16,029 nucleotides of DNA from an uncultured Asticcacaulis sp. (GCA_946482045.1 CAMLPZ010000066.1:1-16029), one strand, 5' to 3'. Counted from the first letter of the stretch, positions 6,694 to 14,242 are shown. The notes: a model not told the origin generated them from the letters alone. Program-made: numbers and translations.

Positions 6694-8337
6694 ATGCGCT
6701 TCACAATGGATCGGCGGACTCTCATGGGGTCTGGCCTGGCGGCATCCCTCCTGACCACGGCGGGCTGGGCGCGCGCGCAGACGCTATCCACCTCCACCAT
6801 CCCCATTGCCCCCTTTGTCGAGGTCGAGACCACTAAGGGCAAGGTGCGCGGCGGCACGGCGCGCGGGGCCTTGAGCTTCAAAGGCATTCCCTATGCCGGC
6901 CCGATGGGCGGCGCCCGCCGGTTCCGCGCCCCGCAGCCGGTCAAGCCGTGGACGGGCGTCTTCGATGCCACCAAGCTCGGCGCTCCGGCGCTGCAGAAAC
7001 CCAAGTCCACCTATGGCGAACAGGAACCCGGCTACAGCGAAGACTGCGGCGTATTGAACGTCTGGACACCCGCGGCTGACGACAAAAAGAGACCGGTCAT
7101 GTTCTATCTGCACGGTGGCGGCTTCGTCACCGGCTCGGCCGGATCGACGTCTCAGGACGGCGGACGGCTGGCGGCTGTCCACGATGTTGTCGTCGTGGCC
7201 AGTAATCACCGTCTGGGCCTGATGGGCTATCTGTGGGTCGAAGGCGGGGATCGCGTCCCCAATGCCGGCATGCTCGATATTGTCGCGGCGCTCGAATGGG
7301 TCAGGGACAATATCGCGGCCTTTGGTGGCGATCCCGGCAATGTCACGATCTTTGGCGAGTCTGGTGGCGGTGGCAAGGTCGGCACGCTGATGGCCATGCC
7401 AGCGGCGCGCGGCCTGTTCCACAAGGCGATCATCCAGAGCGGCGCCTGGCCGTGCCGTTTCACCGCCGATGCCGGCCGTGAAACCACCCGCCGTGTGATG
7501 AAGGCGCTGAACCTGACGGACGCGGCGCAACTGGACACCGTCCCGGCGCAGGCCCTGCTCGACCTGCAACTGTTGGCCGACCAGGACCAGGGGCCGCTGG
7601 CCAATTCGCGCAGTGGCCCGCGCCGCCTTCTGCCTGCTGGTGGTGACGCCAATGAGCCCGGCCATTTTGGCCCCATAGTCGATGGGGCCGTCCTGCCGGT
7701 CCAGCCTTTCGATCCAAAAGCGGCAGCCTTGTCGGCCAAGATTCCGCTGATTGTCGGCTGGGACCGCGACGAGGCGACCTTCTTCAATATGGGCCGGCCT
7801 GACACCTTCACCATGGACGAGCCGGCGCTCAAACGCCGGCTGGACGTAGAGTTCAGCGACAGGGCCCCCGAAATACTAGGCACCTATCGCGGGCTTTACC
7901 CCAAGGCGACGCCGGCCGATGTCTACATCGCCATCGCTTCGGCGCGTGTTTTCGGCAATGACAGCGTGACGACCGCCAGCCTGAAGTCGGACCAGCCGGC
8001 GCCGGTCTGGCTCTATCGCTATGATTATGAGTCGAACTTCCCTATCGCCGGTACGAACGCGACTCTGAAGGCCGGCCACGCCACCGATATCGGCGCGACC
8101 TTCTATAACTGGGACTTAAGCGGACTGCATGGCAATGGACCGGGTTTGGAACAGGCGTCACGCAACCTGTCGACGCTTTTGACCACCTTTGCGCGGACTG
8201 GCAAACCCTCCGGCAAGGGGTTGCCGGACTGGCCGGCCTATGACCGCCAGCACCGTGCCACCATGCTGGTCAACACCACGTGCCGCGTCGAAAACGATCC
8301 GGACGGCGCGGCGCGCAAAATGTGGGATGTCGGATAA
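6694..8337 (+). CDS. Exported type-B carboxylesterase
   Basis: A 547-residue alpha/beta-hydrolase of the carboxylesterase type-B family, which cleaves carboxylic esters. A twin-arginine-like start (MDRRTLMGSGLAASLL, residues 5-20) and a likely cleavage after ARA near residue 28 suggest export. Visible active-site parts: oxyanion-hole segment YLHGGGF (138-144); nucleophile S223 in FGESGGGGK (220-228), where the usual Ala after the serine is Gly; acid E360 in GWDRDEATFF; and base H462 in KAGHATDIGATF. EDCGVLNVWTP (116-126) is another family hallmark. The ATG at 6694 is served by GGGAG at 6683-6687, inside a hairpin; M5 is an alternative start. Length is normal. The physiological substrate is unknown. 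The next gene (histidine kinase) is about 170 bases away and looks independent. Confidence 0.92.
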   Translation: MRFTMDRRTLMGSGLAASLLTTAGWARAQTLSTSTIPIAPFVEVETTKGKVRGGTARGALSFKGIPYAGPMGGARRFRAPQPVKPWTGVFDATKLGAPALQKPKSTYGEQEPGYSEDCGVLNVWTPAADDKKRPVMFYLHGGGFVTGSAGSTSQDGGRLAAVHDVVVVASNHRLGLMGYLWVEGGDRVPNAGMLDIVAALEWVRDNIAAFGGDPGNVTIFGESGGGGKVGTLMAMPAARGLFHKAIIQSGAWPCRFTADAGRETTRRVMKALNLTDAAQLDTVPAQALLDLQLLADQDQGPLANSRSGPRRLLPAGGDANEPGHFGPIVDGAVLPVQPFDPKAAALSAKIPLIVGWDRDEATFFNMGRPDTFTMDEPALKRRLDVEFSDRAPEILGTYRGLYPKATPADVYIAIASARVFGNDSVTTASLKSDQPAPVWLYRYDYESNFPIAGTNATLKAGHATDIGATFYNWDLSGLHGNGPGLEQASRNLSTLLTTFARTGKPSGKGLPDWPAYDRQHRATMLVNTTCRVENDPDGAARKMWDVG

Positions 8338-8507
8338 AAGTGTGCAGCGGTTCTTCGCTTTAACGCGGTGACAAGCCAGCCGGATTTTCGCGCCGACGCA
8401 CTCGGAGATATGTAACAAGCATCGGTTACCATTTACACCCAGCAGGCGAACTGCCATAGGTTATGCAAAGGATTGCTGAGCCATCTTCGGGAAACGGGAC
8501 GCCGTCC

Positions 8508-9905
8508 ATGACCCTTCGGGCGCGTATTTTCATTCTGATTGGCGGACTGGTCGTCATGTCGCTGAGCGTCATGCTGTTCGGCCTGTCGACCCTCTCCGAC
8601 TACAACCGGATGATGGCGGATTACGGCCGCGCCTATGAAAACGCCTATATGGGCGAGCGGTTGAACCGCCTGATCAGTTCAGCGGTCATGGAAGCGCGGG
8701 GCATCTATCATTCGAGGTCGCAGGAAGAAACACGCATGTTCGCCGCGCGGCTCGATCGTAACCTCGATGAAATCGACGCCGTACTGGTGCAATGGCGCAG
8801 CAAGGGCGCAGTGGGTCAGGACGTTGGACTCGAGCAGCTGGAAGACCGCGCCCGCCGTTTCATGGAGGTCCGCCGCAGACAAAGCCAGGTCGCCATGGCC
8901 CAAGGCCCTGCCGCGGCCGAGGCTATTGGCCTGGTGGACCGTCCCGAACGCATGAGCTTTCAGCGCGAGATCGATCGAGTGGTGGCCGCGACCCGCCGTA
9001 CCCTGGACTCCGAGACGGCGCGCGCCGCCGCGTATCGCCACGAGCGAGTGGTCAGCTTCGTCGCCATGACCCTGGCCTGGATCGTGCTGGCGGCGGCATT
9101 AAGTTTCTGGGTCGTCCAGCACTTCATCATGCGCGAACTGGAGCGGGCGCGCGTCGCTGACGAGAACCGCGAGCGCCTGCTGAAACAGCTGATGGAGTCG
9201 AACACCGAGCTGGAACGCTTCGCCTATGTCGCCTCGCACGACATGCAGGAGCCGGTGCGCATGGTCAATATCTACAGCCAACTGGTCGCCGAGGACTATC
9301 ATGACCGGATGGATGAGAAAGGACGCCGCTACCTCGGTGCCATCAGCACGTCGGCGACACGCATCCACCTGATGGTCCAGGACCTGCTGCGCTATTCCCG
9401 GCTGAAGCAGGAACCTTTTGAAGACAGTATCGTCGACCTGGACCGTCTGCTTACCCAGGTGCGCGCCAATCTGGGGCAGCGGATCGCCGAAACGGACGCG
9501 AGGATCGAAAGCGAGAATTTGCCGAAGGTGTCGGGAAATCCCGTGCAACTGCAACGGCTTTTCGAAAATCTGATCAGCAATGCCATTACCTATCAGCCCG
9601 AAGGGCGAACACCGGTCGTCACCCTGTCGTCCGTTGAGGCCGGTGAGCGCTGGCGCATCTGTGTCGCTGATAACGGCATAGGCATAGAGCCGGAATACGC
9701 CAAGCAGGTCTTCGAGCCGTTCCGCCGCCTGCACACCTGGGACAAATATAATGGCACCGGCCTGGGCCTTGCCATCTGCCGCAAGATTGTCGAGCGCCAC
9801 GGCGGCGAGATCTGGGTCGAACCGGCGCCCAATCAAGGTGCGCGCTTCTGCTTTACCCTGGCGAAGGCGCCGGAGGCCGCCGTGTCCGAAGCCGCGGCGG
9901 CTTGA
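8508..9905 (+). CDS. Membrane sensor histidine kinase (orphan, phytochrome-kinase-type HisKA)
   Basis: A 465-residue sensor kinase. TM1 is about residues 5-27, followed by a mostly helical periplasmic region (about 28-178, likely four-helix bundle), TM2 about 182-208, then a coiled-coil linker. The phosphoacceptor is H244 in ASHDMQEPVRM, the HDxxEP form common in HisKA domains of bacteriophytochrome-like kinases. The ATPase domain shows the N-box ENLISNAITYQPEG (about 353-366), D388-N-GIG, FEPFRRLH and GTGLGLAI (416-423), all intact. No response regulator is encoded in the window, so its partner is elsewhere. I chose the ATG at 8508 because the 15 codons from the upstream ATG (8463) have weak third-position G/C bias and no good ribosome site, whereas GGGA (8496-8499) precedes 8508. 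The longer form remains possible. The gene ends 7 bases before the convergent M28 peptidase gene. Confidence 0.88.
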   Translation: MTLRARIFILIGGLVVMSLSVMLFGLSTLSDYNRMMADYGRAYENAYMGERLNRLISSAVMEARGIYHSRSQEETRMFAARLDRNLDEIDAVLVQWRSKGAVGQDVGLEQLEDRARRFMEVRRRQSQVAMAQGPAAAEAIGLVDRPERMSFQREIDRVVAATRRTLDSETARAAAYRHERVVSFVAMTLAWIVLAAALSFWVVQHFIMRELERARVADENRERLLKQLMESNTELERFAYVASHDMQEPVRMVNIYSQLVAEDYHDRMDEKGRRYLGAISTSATRIHLMVQDLLRYSRLKQEPFEDSIVDLDRLLTQVRANLGQRIAETDARIESENLPKVSGNPVQLQRLFENLISNAITYQPEGRTPVVTLSSVEAGERWRICVADNGIGIEPEYAKQVFEPFRRLHTWDKYNGTGLGLAICRKIVERHGGEIWVEPAPNQGARFCFTLAKAPEAAVSEAAAA

Positions 9906-9912
9906 GCCTTTC

Positions 9913-11280
9913 CTATTTCGCGACCGGCTTGCCGCCGGGCTTCCATTGCGGAACATAGTCGCTGTTGGCCAGCCAGCGCGCCGGCGCAATCAGCGACTGG
10001 ATGGCGCTGGTCATGAAGTCGATATTCAGGTTGGCGACAGTGTCTTCCGGGCTGTGGTAGTTGGGCGTGGTTGCCCAGCCCGATACGGTGTGGGCGACGA
10101 TCCCCTGCAAGGCCAGCTGGTAGTTGTCCGAGCGCTCGAAGAAATGCTGTTCCGGATACGGGTCGGACGTGACCTGCGCGCCCTGGCGCTTCAGTGTTTC
10201 GCCAAAATCCGAGCGCTCGAAGCCGGTCATCATCAGAGTGTTGGTGGGCAGCTTCGGGTCCTGGGCGCCGATCATTTCGAATTCGAGATTGGCGATGATG
10301 TCCTTGAGGGGCACAGGCGCGTTCTTGGCGAAATACAGCGAACCCAAAAGCCCCAGCTCCTCCGCGCCATAGGCGACGAACAGGATGCTGCGCCTAGGCT
10401 TCTCGCCGGCCGCAAGGGCGCGGGCGATCTCCAGCACGGCGGTCGTGCCCGACGCGTCGTCATTGGCGCCGTAGATGGTCTTGTCGCCGCGCACGCCCAG
10501 TGCGTCGAGGTGGGCCGTATAGAGGATGGTGCCGGCGGCCAGGTCGGAGCCTTCGAGATAGCCGATGGCATTGGTCGTCTGACTGCGCGCCTTGATGACT
10601 TCGGGCAGGGTCAGGACCGCATCGGCGCCGTCTTTCGCCAGCCGGTCGTAAGTTGCTGCCGGCAGGGTGGCGACGGCCATGCGCGGCGCGGCCGGCGGGT
10701 CGCTTTCGAGATAGGCGGACATGTTGGTTTTCCGGCCGGCAGACTCCCAGTATTTTTGGGTGTCGTCGTTCTCGCGCAGGATAATCAGCTTGGCGCCCTT
10801 GGCACGCGCGGCGCGCGTCAGGCTGGGCAAGGGCGTCTTTGCCGTCGGCATCGCCAGGATAATCTCGCCGGCCGGCATGGACTTGATGGTCTTGCCGGTG
10901 AAGACCTTGATTTTGCCGGAGATATTATTGCCCGATGAGCTCAGAAGCTGGGCGTCGTTGACGGTCTGGCCGCCAATCGACAGGGTGACCGGGCCTTCGA
11001 GACGCGGCTGGATGACCCAGGCCGTCTGCAGGTAGCCGGGCATGCCCGGTGCGGGCTTCAGGCCGTAGCCTTCGAACTGCGAGGCGATATAGGCGGCGGC
11101 GATCGCTTCGTCGCGGGTGGCGCTGCCGCGGCCCTGAAGTGCTTCGGAGGCCAGGAAGTTTTCGTGGGCGCTGACCCACTCGCGTTTAACGGTCCAGGTC
11201 TCTGGCAAATTTTCGGCAAATGCGGGCGGAGCAACGGCAAGCGCCAGCGCGGCGGCGGCGCAGAGGAAGGAAAGACGCAC
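9913..11280 (-). CDS. Exported M28-family zinc metallopeptidase
   Basis: A 455-residue secreted di-zinc aminopeptidase-type hydrolase. The GTG at 11280 was chosen because it gives a classical signal peptide (MRLSFLCAAAALALAVAPPAFA, cut before ENLPE) and has AGGA (11290-11293) 9 bases upstream. The longer form from the ATG at 11340 would bury the signal 20 residues in and lacks a ribosome site. Metal-binding motifs: H257 (TAHLDALG), D274 (GANDDASG), E307-E308 (GAEELGLLG) and H409 (NYHSPEDT). The fifth position, usually Asp in NLDMIG, reads E335 (NLEFEMIG). Residues of about 95-230 form an inserted PA-like region, common in these peptidases. Likely role: periplasmic peptide degradation. Transcribed leftwards; the DUF2336 gene ends 80 bases upstream, separated by two palindromes. 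Confidence 0.9.
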   Translation of the reverse strand: MRLSFLCAAAALALAVAPPAFAENLPETWTVKREWVSAHENFLASEALQGRGSATRDEAIAAAYIASQFEGYGLKPAPGMPGYLQTAWVIQPRLEGPVTLSIGGQTVNDAQLLSSSGNNISGKIKVFTGKTIKSMPAGEIILAMPTAKTPLPSLTRAARAKGAKLIILRENDDTQKYWESAGRKTNMSAYLESDPPAAPRMAVATLPAATYDRLAKDGADAVLTLPEVIKARSQTTNAIGYLEGSDLAAGTILYTAHLDALGVRGDKTIYGANDDASGTTAVLEIARALAAGEKPRRSILFVAYGAEELGLLGSLYFAKNAPVPLKDIIANLEFEMIGAQDPKLPTNTLMMTGFERSDFGETLKRQGAQVTSDPYPEQHFFERSDNYQLALQGIVAHTVSGWATTPNYHSPEDTVANLNIDFMTSAIQSLIAPARWLANSDYVPQWKPGGKPVAK

Positions 11281-11291
11281 AGTTGGGAGTC

Positions 11292-11321
11292 CTGAAATGG
11301 TTTCAGCCGACACTGTGTCGG
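11292..11321 (-). promoter_or_regulatory. Two adjacent perfect palindromes upstream of the M28 peptidase gene
   Basis: CTGAAA-TGG-TTTCAG (11292-11306) abuts CCGACAC-T-GTGTCGG (11307-11321) with no gap. Together they fill 30 of the 80 bases between the DUF2336 stop and the GTG at 11280. The start-proximal palindrome overlaps two bases of the AGGA ribosome site. The pair could be a terminator region for the upstream operon, a translational leader, or an operator; no T-tract follows on the minus strand. Confidence 0.45.
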
Positions 11322-11360
11322 ACCCGGCGTCAGGCGTCAAGTTGTGCCGGTAGCGCCTTG

Positions 11361-12443
11361 TTACGCCGCGTGGCCTTCGGCGCGGCGCATCCGCCAGAAG
11401 CGGATCGTACGCTGTGCCGTTTCCAGTGGCAACTGCATGTAAAGCTGTCCGTATTCGGCCGCCTTACCCATGGCATTCTGCTGATCCGACAGCATGATCA
11501 TGGCGTAGGTCAGGAACAGCGCCTTGTCGAGCCCCGCCGCCTTGCACGCGATGGCCAGGGCGTCGATCTCCCTCTTTTCGACCAGGTGCCGGGCCGTCAG
11601 GAAGTCGATATCCGCCATCTGCGACAGGGCGCACAGGAAATAGGTCGGGTTCGGATCGCGCATGTACTTGGCCAGAAGCTGCGGCGTCAGGCGCTGGTTC
11701 TGGCGCAACACCGTCACGTCGGCATTGATGCGTTCATAGTCTTCGGGGAAGCTGCCATAGGCTACGGCGACCTTGTCGCGGCTTTTCGAAATCGCCTTTT
11801 CGATCATCGACGGGTCGAGCTTGGCGTTCTCGGCGATAATGCGTTCGCGCAGACGCTGTTCGACGACGAAATACATGTCGTTCATAAGGTCCGGTGGCAA
11901 ATCCTTGCGGTTGACGACGACTTCGTGCAGGGCCGGATTGGACTGGGCGCGCTGCACGGCCTCCTCGTTCGAGGCGCGCGACAGGCGGGCACCGTCGTTG
12001 CTGAGCAGGGTGTGCAGGGTGTCGTCGTCGCCGCGTGTCACGATAACGCCCGAAACGCTTTCCGGCACTTCCTCGCGGCGCGACACGGCGCGCATGTGGT
12101 CCTGGCCCTTGGTCTGGACGACGTGCAGCAGGTCGCTTTCCGACAAAGCCTTGGAGCGCGTGAGAATCGGCTCGGCAACGTCGATATCGTCAGTGGCCAG
12201 ACGGCGCAGCAGACCCAGCGGCGCGACCTTTGCCGACGCCAGGGTATTGGCGATTTCGGCCCGGACTATGATTTCCATCTCAGCCGACAACTGGCTCATG
12301 ACCTCGTCGTACAGCGCCATTTCCGGCCCTTCGATCTCTTCCGGATGCGCCATGAAGATGCTGGTCACCTCACGCAGCAGTTCCCGACGCTTCTGGCTTG
12401 AAGGCTCTTTGGCGAGCTCGATAAGGCTGAGAAGGGACGACAT
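11361..12443 (-). CDS. DUF2336 domain-containing protein
   Basis: A 360-residue, mainly helical, soluble protein that I assign to DUF2336 (PF10098) from the layout MALYDEVMSQLSAEMEIIVR followed by LAxxxVAPLGLLRRLATDDIDVAEPIL and LSESDLLHVVQTKGQDHMRAVSRREEVPE. The family is widespread in Alphaproteobacteria, its fold is probably HEAT-repeat-like, and its role is unknown. The ATG sits immediately after the stop codon of the upstream exported protein (TAAATG). AAGGA (12450-12454) lies inside that upstream gene 6 bases before the start, so translational coupling is likely. The C-terminal part (residues about 250-360) is again helical and ends RRAEGHAA. No signal peptide or membrane segment. The pairing with a proline-rich periplasmic protein is the main clue to its job but does not define it. 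Confidence 0.85.
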   Translation of the reverse strand: MSSLLSLIELAKEPSSQKRRELLREVTSIFMAHPEEIEGPEMALYDEVMSQLSAEMEIIVRAEIANTLASAKVAPLGLLRRLATDDIDVAEPILTRSKALSESDLLHVVQTKGQDHMRAVSRREEVPESVSGVIVTRGDDDTLHTLLSNDGARLSRASNEEAVQRAQSNPALHEVVVNRKDLPPDLMNDMYFVVEQRLRERIIAENAKLDPSMIEKAISKSRDKVAVAYGSFPEDYERINADVTVLRQNQRLTPQLLAKYMRDPNPTYFLCALSQMADIDFLTARHLVEKREIDALAIACKAAGLDKALFLTYAMIMLSDQQNAMGKAAEYGQLYMQLPLETAQRTIRFWRMRRAEGHAA

Positions 12444-13511
12444 TTACTTTCCTTCGGACTTGGCTTTTGCAGTCTTGCCAGACTCTTTTGCCGGGTCCTT
12501 GGCAACGTCTTTGGCGGGTGTTTTCGGCGCGGCTTCGTCGGCGTGCAGATCGGCGCCATCCAGGATGGTGCCGTTGGTTTCGGGGGAGACGGTGATCGGA
12601 TCGGGCTGGAGACCATACATGCGATGCAGGCTGTAAAGACGTGGCGCGTCGCCTGCATCCTTGTAGGTTTCGCCTGGTATGAAGACATGGTCGGTTTCAT
12701 GGACGGCCAGCTGTTCCGAAGGTTCCGGCGCGGTGGCGCCTTCGTCAGCCTTCCGGCGCGCCAGGTCGCGCGCTTGTTCTTTGGCCTGGGCGGCGCGGGC
12801 GGCCTTGATCTGGGCGGCATACTTGCTGGTGGCGGGGACCTGGTAACCATCGCCCTGCGCAGCGGGCGCGGTCTGAGGCAGTGTCTGGGCCTGGCTTTGG
12901 TTTTGAGGCTTGGACGCAGCTGCGACCGCCAGAGGGGCGACCGTAACGGGCTTGGCGGCGGGCAACGGCGTCGGTGTGCTGACCGATGTGGTATGGCTTT
13001 CAGGCGGGCGCGCGGGCGCAGCCGGCTTGGCGACAGACAGGATCGGCGGCGGCGGAGGCGTGGGGTCGACGATCGCCGCTTGTGGCGCCGGAGCGGGGGG
13101 CAGAGGCTGGACGGTAACGGATTTCTGTGTTTCGGGACGCGACGCGACCGTCTGGGCAGGCGCGACGGCTGCCGGTGGAGCGTGCGCCGGCTGATAGGGG
13201 AGCGAACTTTCGCTGGCCTGCGGCTTGATCGGTTCGGGTTTGGGCGCCGGTTGTGGCAGGACTTGCGGCGTCTTTTTCGCTGGCCAGTTCAGGTTGCGGC
13301 GGAAAGGATCGCCGACCTGACCATAGGGGGAAGCCGGAGCCGGATAGGCCATAGCTGCGGGTGCATCTCCGTCCTGCGGTTCGGAGGCTGCGGCGGTCTT
13401 GTGTTGCCAGGTCAGGTAGGTACCGGCGCTATCCGCCAGCGCGCATGCGGGCAGAACGGCGGTTACGGCCAGGACGGCGTAACAGGTATGACGAAACGTA
13501 AGCGCTGGCAT
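12444..13511 (-). CDS. Exported Pro/Ala-rich protein of unknown function
   Basis: A 355-residue protein with a signal peptide (hydrophobic core YAVLAVTAVLPACALA, cleavage likely after A26 before DSAG). C23 in LPAC is an unusual but possible lipobox, so a lipoprotein is an alternative. Residues about 50-220 are low-complexity, dominated by Pro, Ala, Lys and Gln, including a TPPPPPIL run (151-158), typical of a chain spanning the periplasm or wall. A charged helical stretch follows (230-257), then a more ordered-looking block (265-325: LAVHETDHVFIPGETYKDAG, then RLYSLHRMYGLQPDPITVSP) and a Lys/Ala-rich tail. I do not recognise a named family. The start ATG lacks a clear ribosome site. It is first in an operon with the DUF2336 gene and is divergent from parD. 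Confidence 0.75.
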   Translation of the reverse strand: MPALTFRHTCYAVLAVTAVLPACALADSAGTYLTWQHKTAAASEPQDGDAPAAMAYPAPASPYGQVGDPFRRNLNWPAKKTPQVLPQPAPKPEPIKPQASESSLPYQPAHAPPAAVAPAQTVASRPETQKSVTVQPLPPAPAPQAAIVDPTPPPPPILSVAKPAAPARPPESHTTSVSTPTPLPAAKPVTVAPLAVAAASKPQNQSQAQTLPQTAPAAQGDGYQVPATSKYAAQIKAARAAQAKEQARDLARRKADEGATAPEPSEQLAVHETDHVFIPGETYKDAGDAPRLYSLHRMYGLQPDPITVSPETNGTILDGADLHADEAAPKTPAKDVAKDPAKESGKTAKAKSEGK

Positions 13512-13589
13512 TCTGACCCGGACGCGAGGAGTTGCAACCCGGCGAGCATACTTTACGCCACTTAATAGAGCGCTAATGCTACAGAACCA

Positions 13590-13618
13590 CGGTATGAAGC
13601 GCCTGACATTGCATACCG
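13590..13618. repeat. Spaced inverted repeat in the parD / exported-protein divergent gap
   Basis: CGGTATG (13590-13596) and CATACCG (13612-13618) are exact reverse complements, 22 bases from start to start, about two helical turns apart on the same face of the DNA. The right half overlaps the proposed -35 box (13609-13614) of parD. Such spacing fits a dimeric repressor site serving either divergent gene. Confidence 0.35.
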
Positions 13619-13637
13619 AGCCATTGTGCGTTATTAT
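13609..13637 (+). promoter_or_regulatory. Predicted parDE promoter
   Basis: TTGCAT (13609-13614), a 17-base spacer and TATTAT (13632-13637) form a good sigma-70-like promoter 25-50 bases before the parD start. The -10 box is inside the AT-rich palindrome at 13631-13647, so repressor binding there would block transcription. Confidence 0.5.
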
Positions 13638-13647
13638 TAGATAATAA
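13631..13647. promoter_or_regulatory. Putative ParD operator palindrome
   Basis: TTATTAT-TAG-ATAATAA is a perfect 7+3+7 palindrome in an otherwise GC-rich region, 14 bases before parD. Ribbon-helix-helix antitoxins of the ParD type autorepress by binding palindromes placed like this. The site overlaps the predicted -10 box. Confidence 0.55.
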
Positions 13648-13661
13648 TTGCGCGAGGCTTC

Positions 13662-13934
13662 ATGCCCACAAGCTATTCTCTAGGCGAGCATTTTGAAACC
13701 TTCGTTCAGCGGCAACTGGATAGTGGGCGGTATAATAATGCAAGCGAGGTTTTGCGCGATGCATTGCGTATCATGGAAGAGCGCGATCGCCTGATGAGCG
13801 TCCGTCATGACGCCATTCATGGCAAGATTGCTGCTGGAATGGCGTCATTGCGCGCTGGCCGGTGTGAAGACGGTGATGCCATTTTCGATGAGCTTGACGC
13901 CCGTCTTGCCGACGACCGCTCCGGTGCCGTGTGA
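13662..13934 (+). CDS. parD: ParD-family antitoxin (CC2985 type)
   Basis: A 90-residue antitoxin. The N-terminal 40 residues (SYSLGEHFETFVQRQLDSG, then RYNNASEVLRDALRIMEERD) match the ribbon-helix-helix DNA-binding domain of ParD/CC2985 antitoxins; the rest is a helical toxin-binding tail that should be unstructured when free. Known: it neutralises the cognate ParE and represses its own promoter. GAGG at 13654-13657 precedes the ATG. The stop overlaps the parE start by 4 bases (GTGA), so the toxin is translationally coupled. Codon use is slightly less G/C-biased than in the neighbours, and the upstream gap is AT-rich, consistent with acquisition by transfer, though this is weak evidence. Confidence 0.9.
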   Translation: MPTSYSLGEHFETFVQRQLDSGRYNNASEVLRDALRIMEERDRLMSVRHDAIHGKIAAGMASLRAGRCEDGDAIFDELDARLADDRSGAV

Positions 13935-14242
13935 GTCGTTTCAGGCTATCCGCCGAGGCACGCCAGGACCTGGAAGATATCAGAACCTACCTGATCGGTG
14001 CCGGCGGCCCGCAACTTGCGCGCTATGTGCTTGGTGAGATCCGCCAGGCAATCGGCTTTGTCGCGGATAATCCTTACGCCGGTCATCTGCGGCAAGACCT
14101 GACAGATGAGCCCGTGCGCTTCTGGTCGATTTTCTCATACATGGTGATCTACGACCCAGCGTCAAAGCCGGTCGGCGTTGCGCGCATTCTTCATGCTTCG
14201 CTGGACCTGGAGATGATGTTCCGGCATCGGCCGCCGATTTAA
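13931..14242 (+). CDS. parE: ParE-family toxin (RelE/ParE superfamily)
   Basis: A 103-residue toxin. The pattern RLSAEARQDLEDIRTYL at residues 5-21, then the helix hairpin LARYVLGEIRQAIGFVADNP, the strand FWSIFSYMVIYDP and the C-terminal RILHASLDLEMMF match ParE. Characterised ParE toxins poison DNA gyrase, and that is the expected target here, although some relatives act otherwise. The start is GTG at 13931, overlapping the parD stop, as usual for this operon type. The length is normal and the final strand with its Arg/His is intact, so the module looks functional. The gene ends in TAA that shares TTAA with the stop of the convergent ABC-F gene; no terminator separates them. Confidence 0.9.
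   Translation: MSRFRLSAEARQDLEDIRTYLIGAGGPQLARYVLGEIRQAIGFVADNPYAGHLRQDLTDEPVRFWSIFSYMVIYDPASKPVGVARILHASLDLEMMFRHRPPI

Noticed and set aside
8412..8429. GTAAC / GTTAC inverted repeat before the histidine kinase gene
   Set aside because: Only 5-bp arms with an 8-base spacer; not distinguishable from chance.
9751..10938. Long plus-strand open frame opposite the histidine kinase end and M28 gene
   Set aside because: It lies antisense to a gene with clear zinc-binding motifs, its translation shows no family features, and it reflects high-GC codon bias on the opposite strand.
11220..12401. Plus-strand open frame of 393 codons opposite the DUF2336 gene
   Set aside because: Antisense shadow; the minus strand carries a recognisable family with a good ribosome site and coupling to its neighbour.
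12543..13565. Plus-strand open frame opposite the proline-rich exported protein
   Set aside because: Its Arg/Gly-rich translation is the complement of Pro/Ala codons; the minus strand has a signal peptide and operon context.
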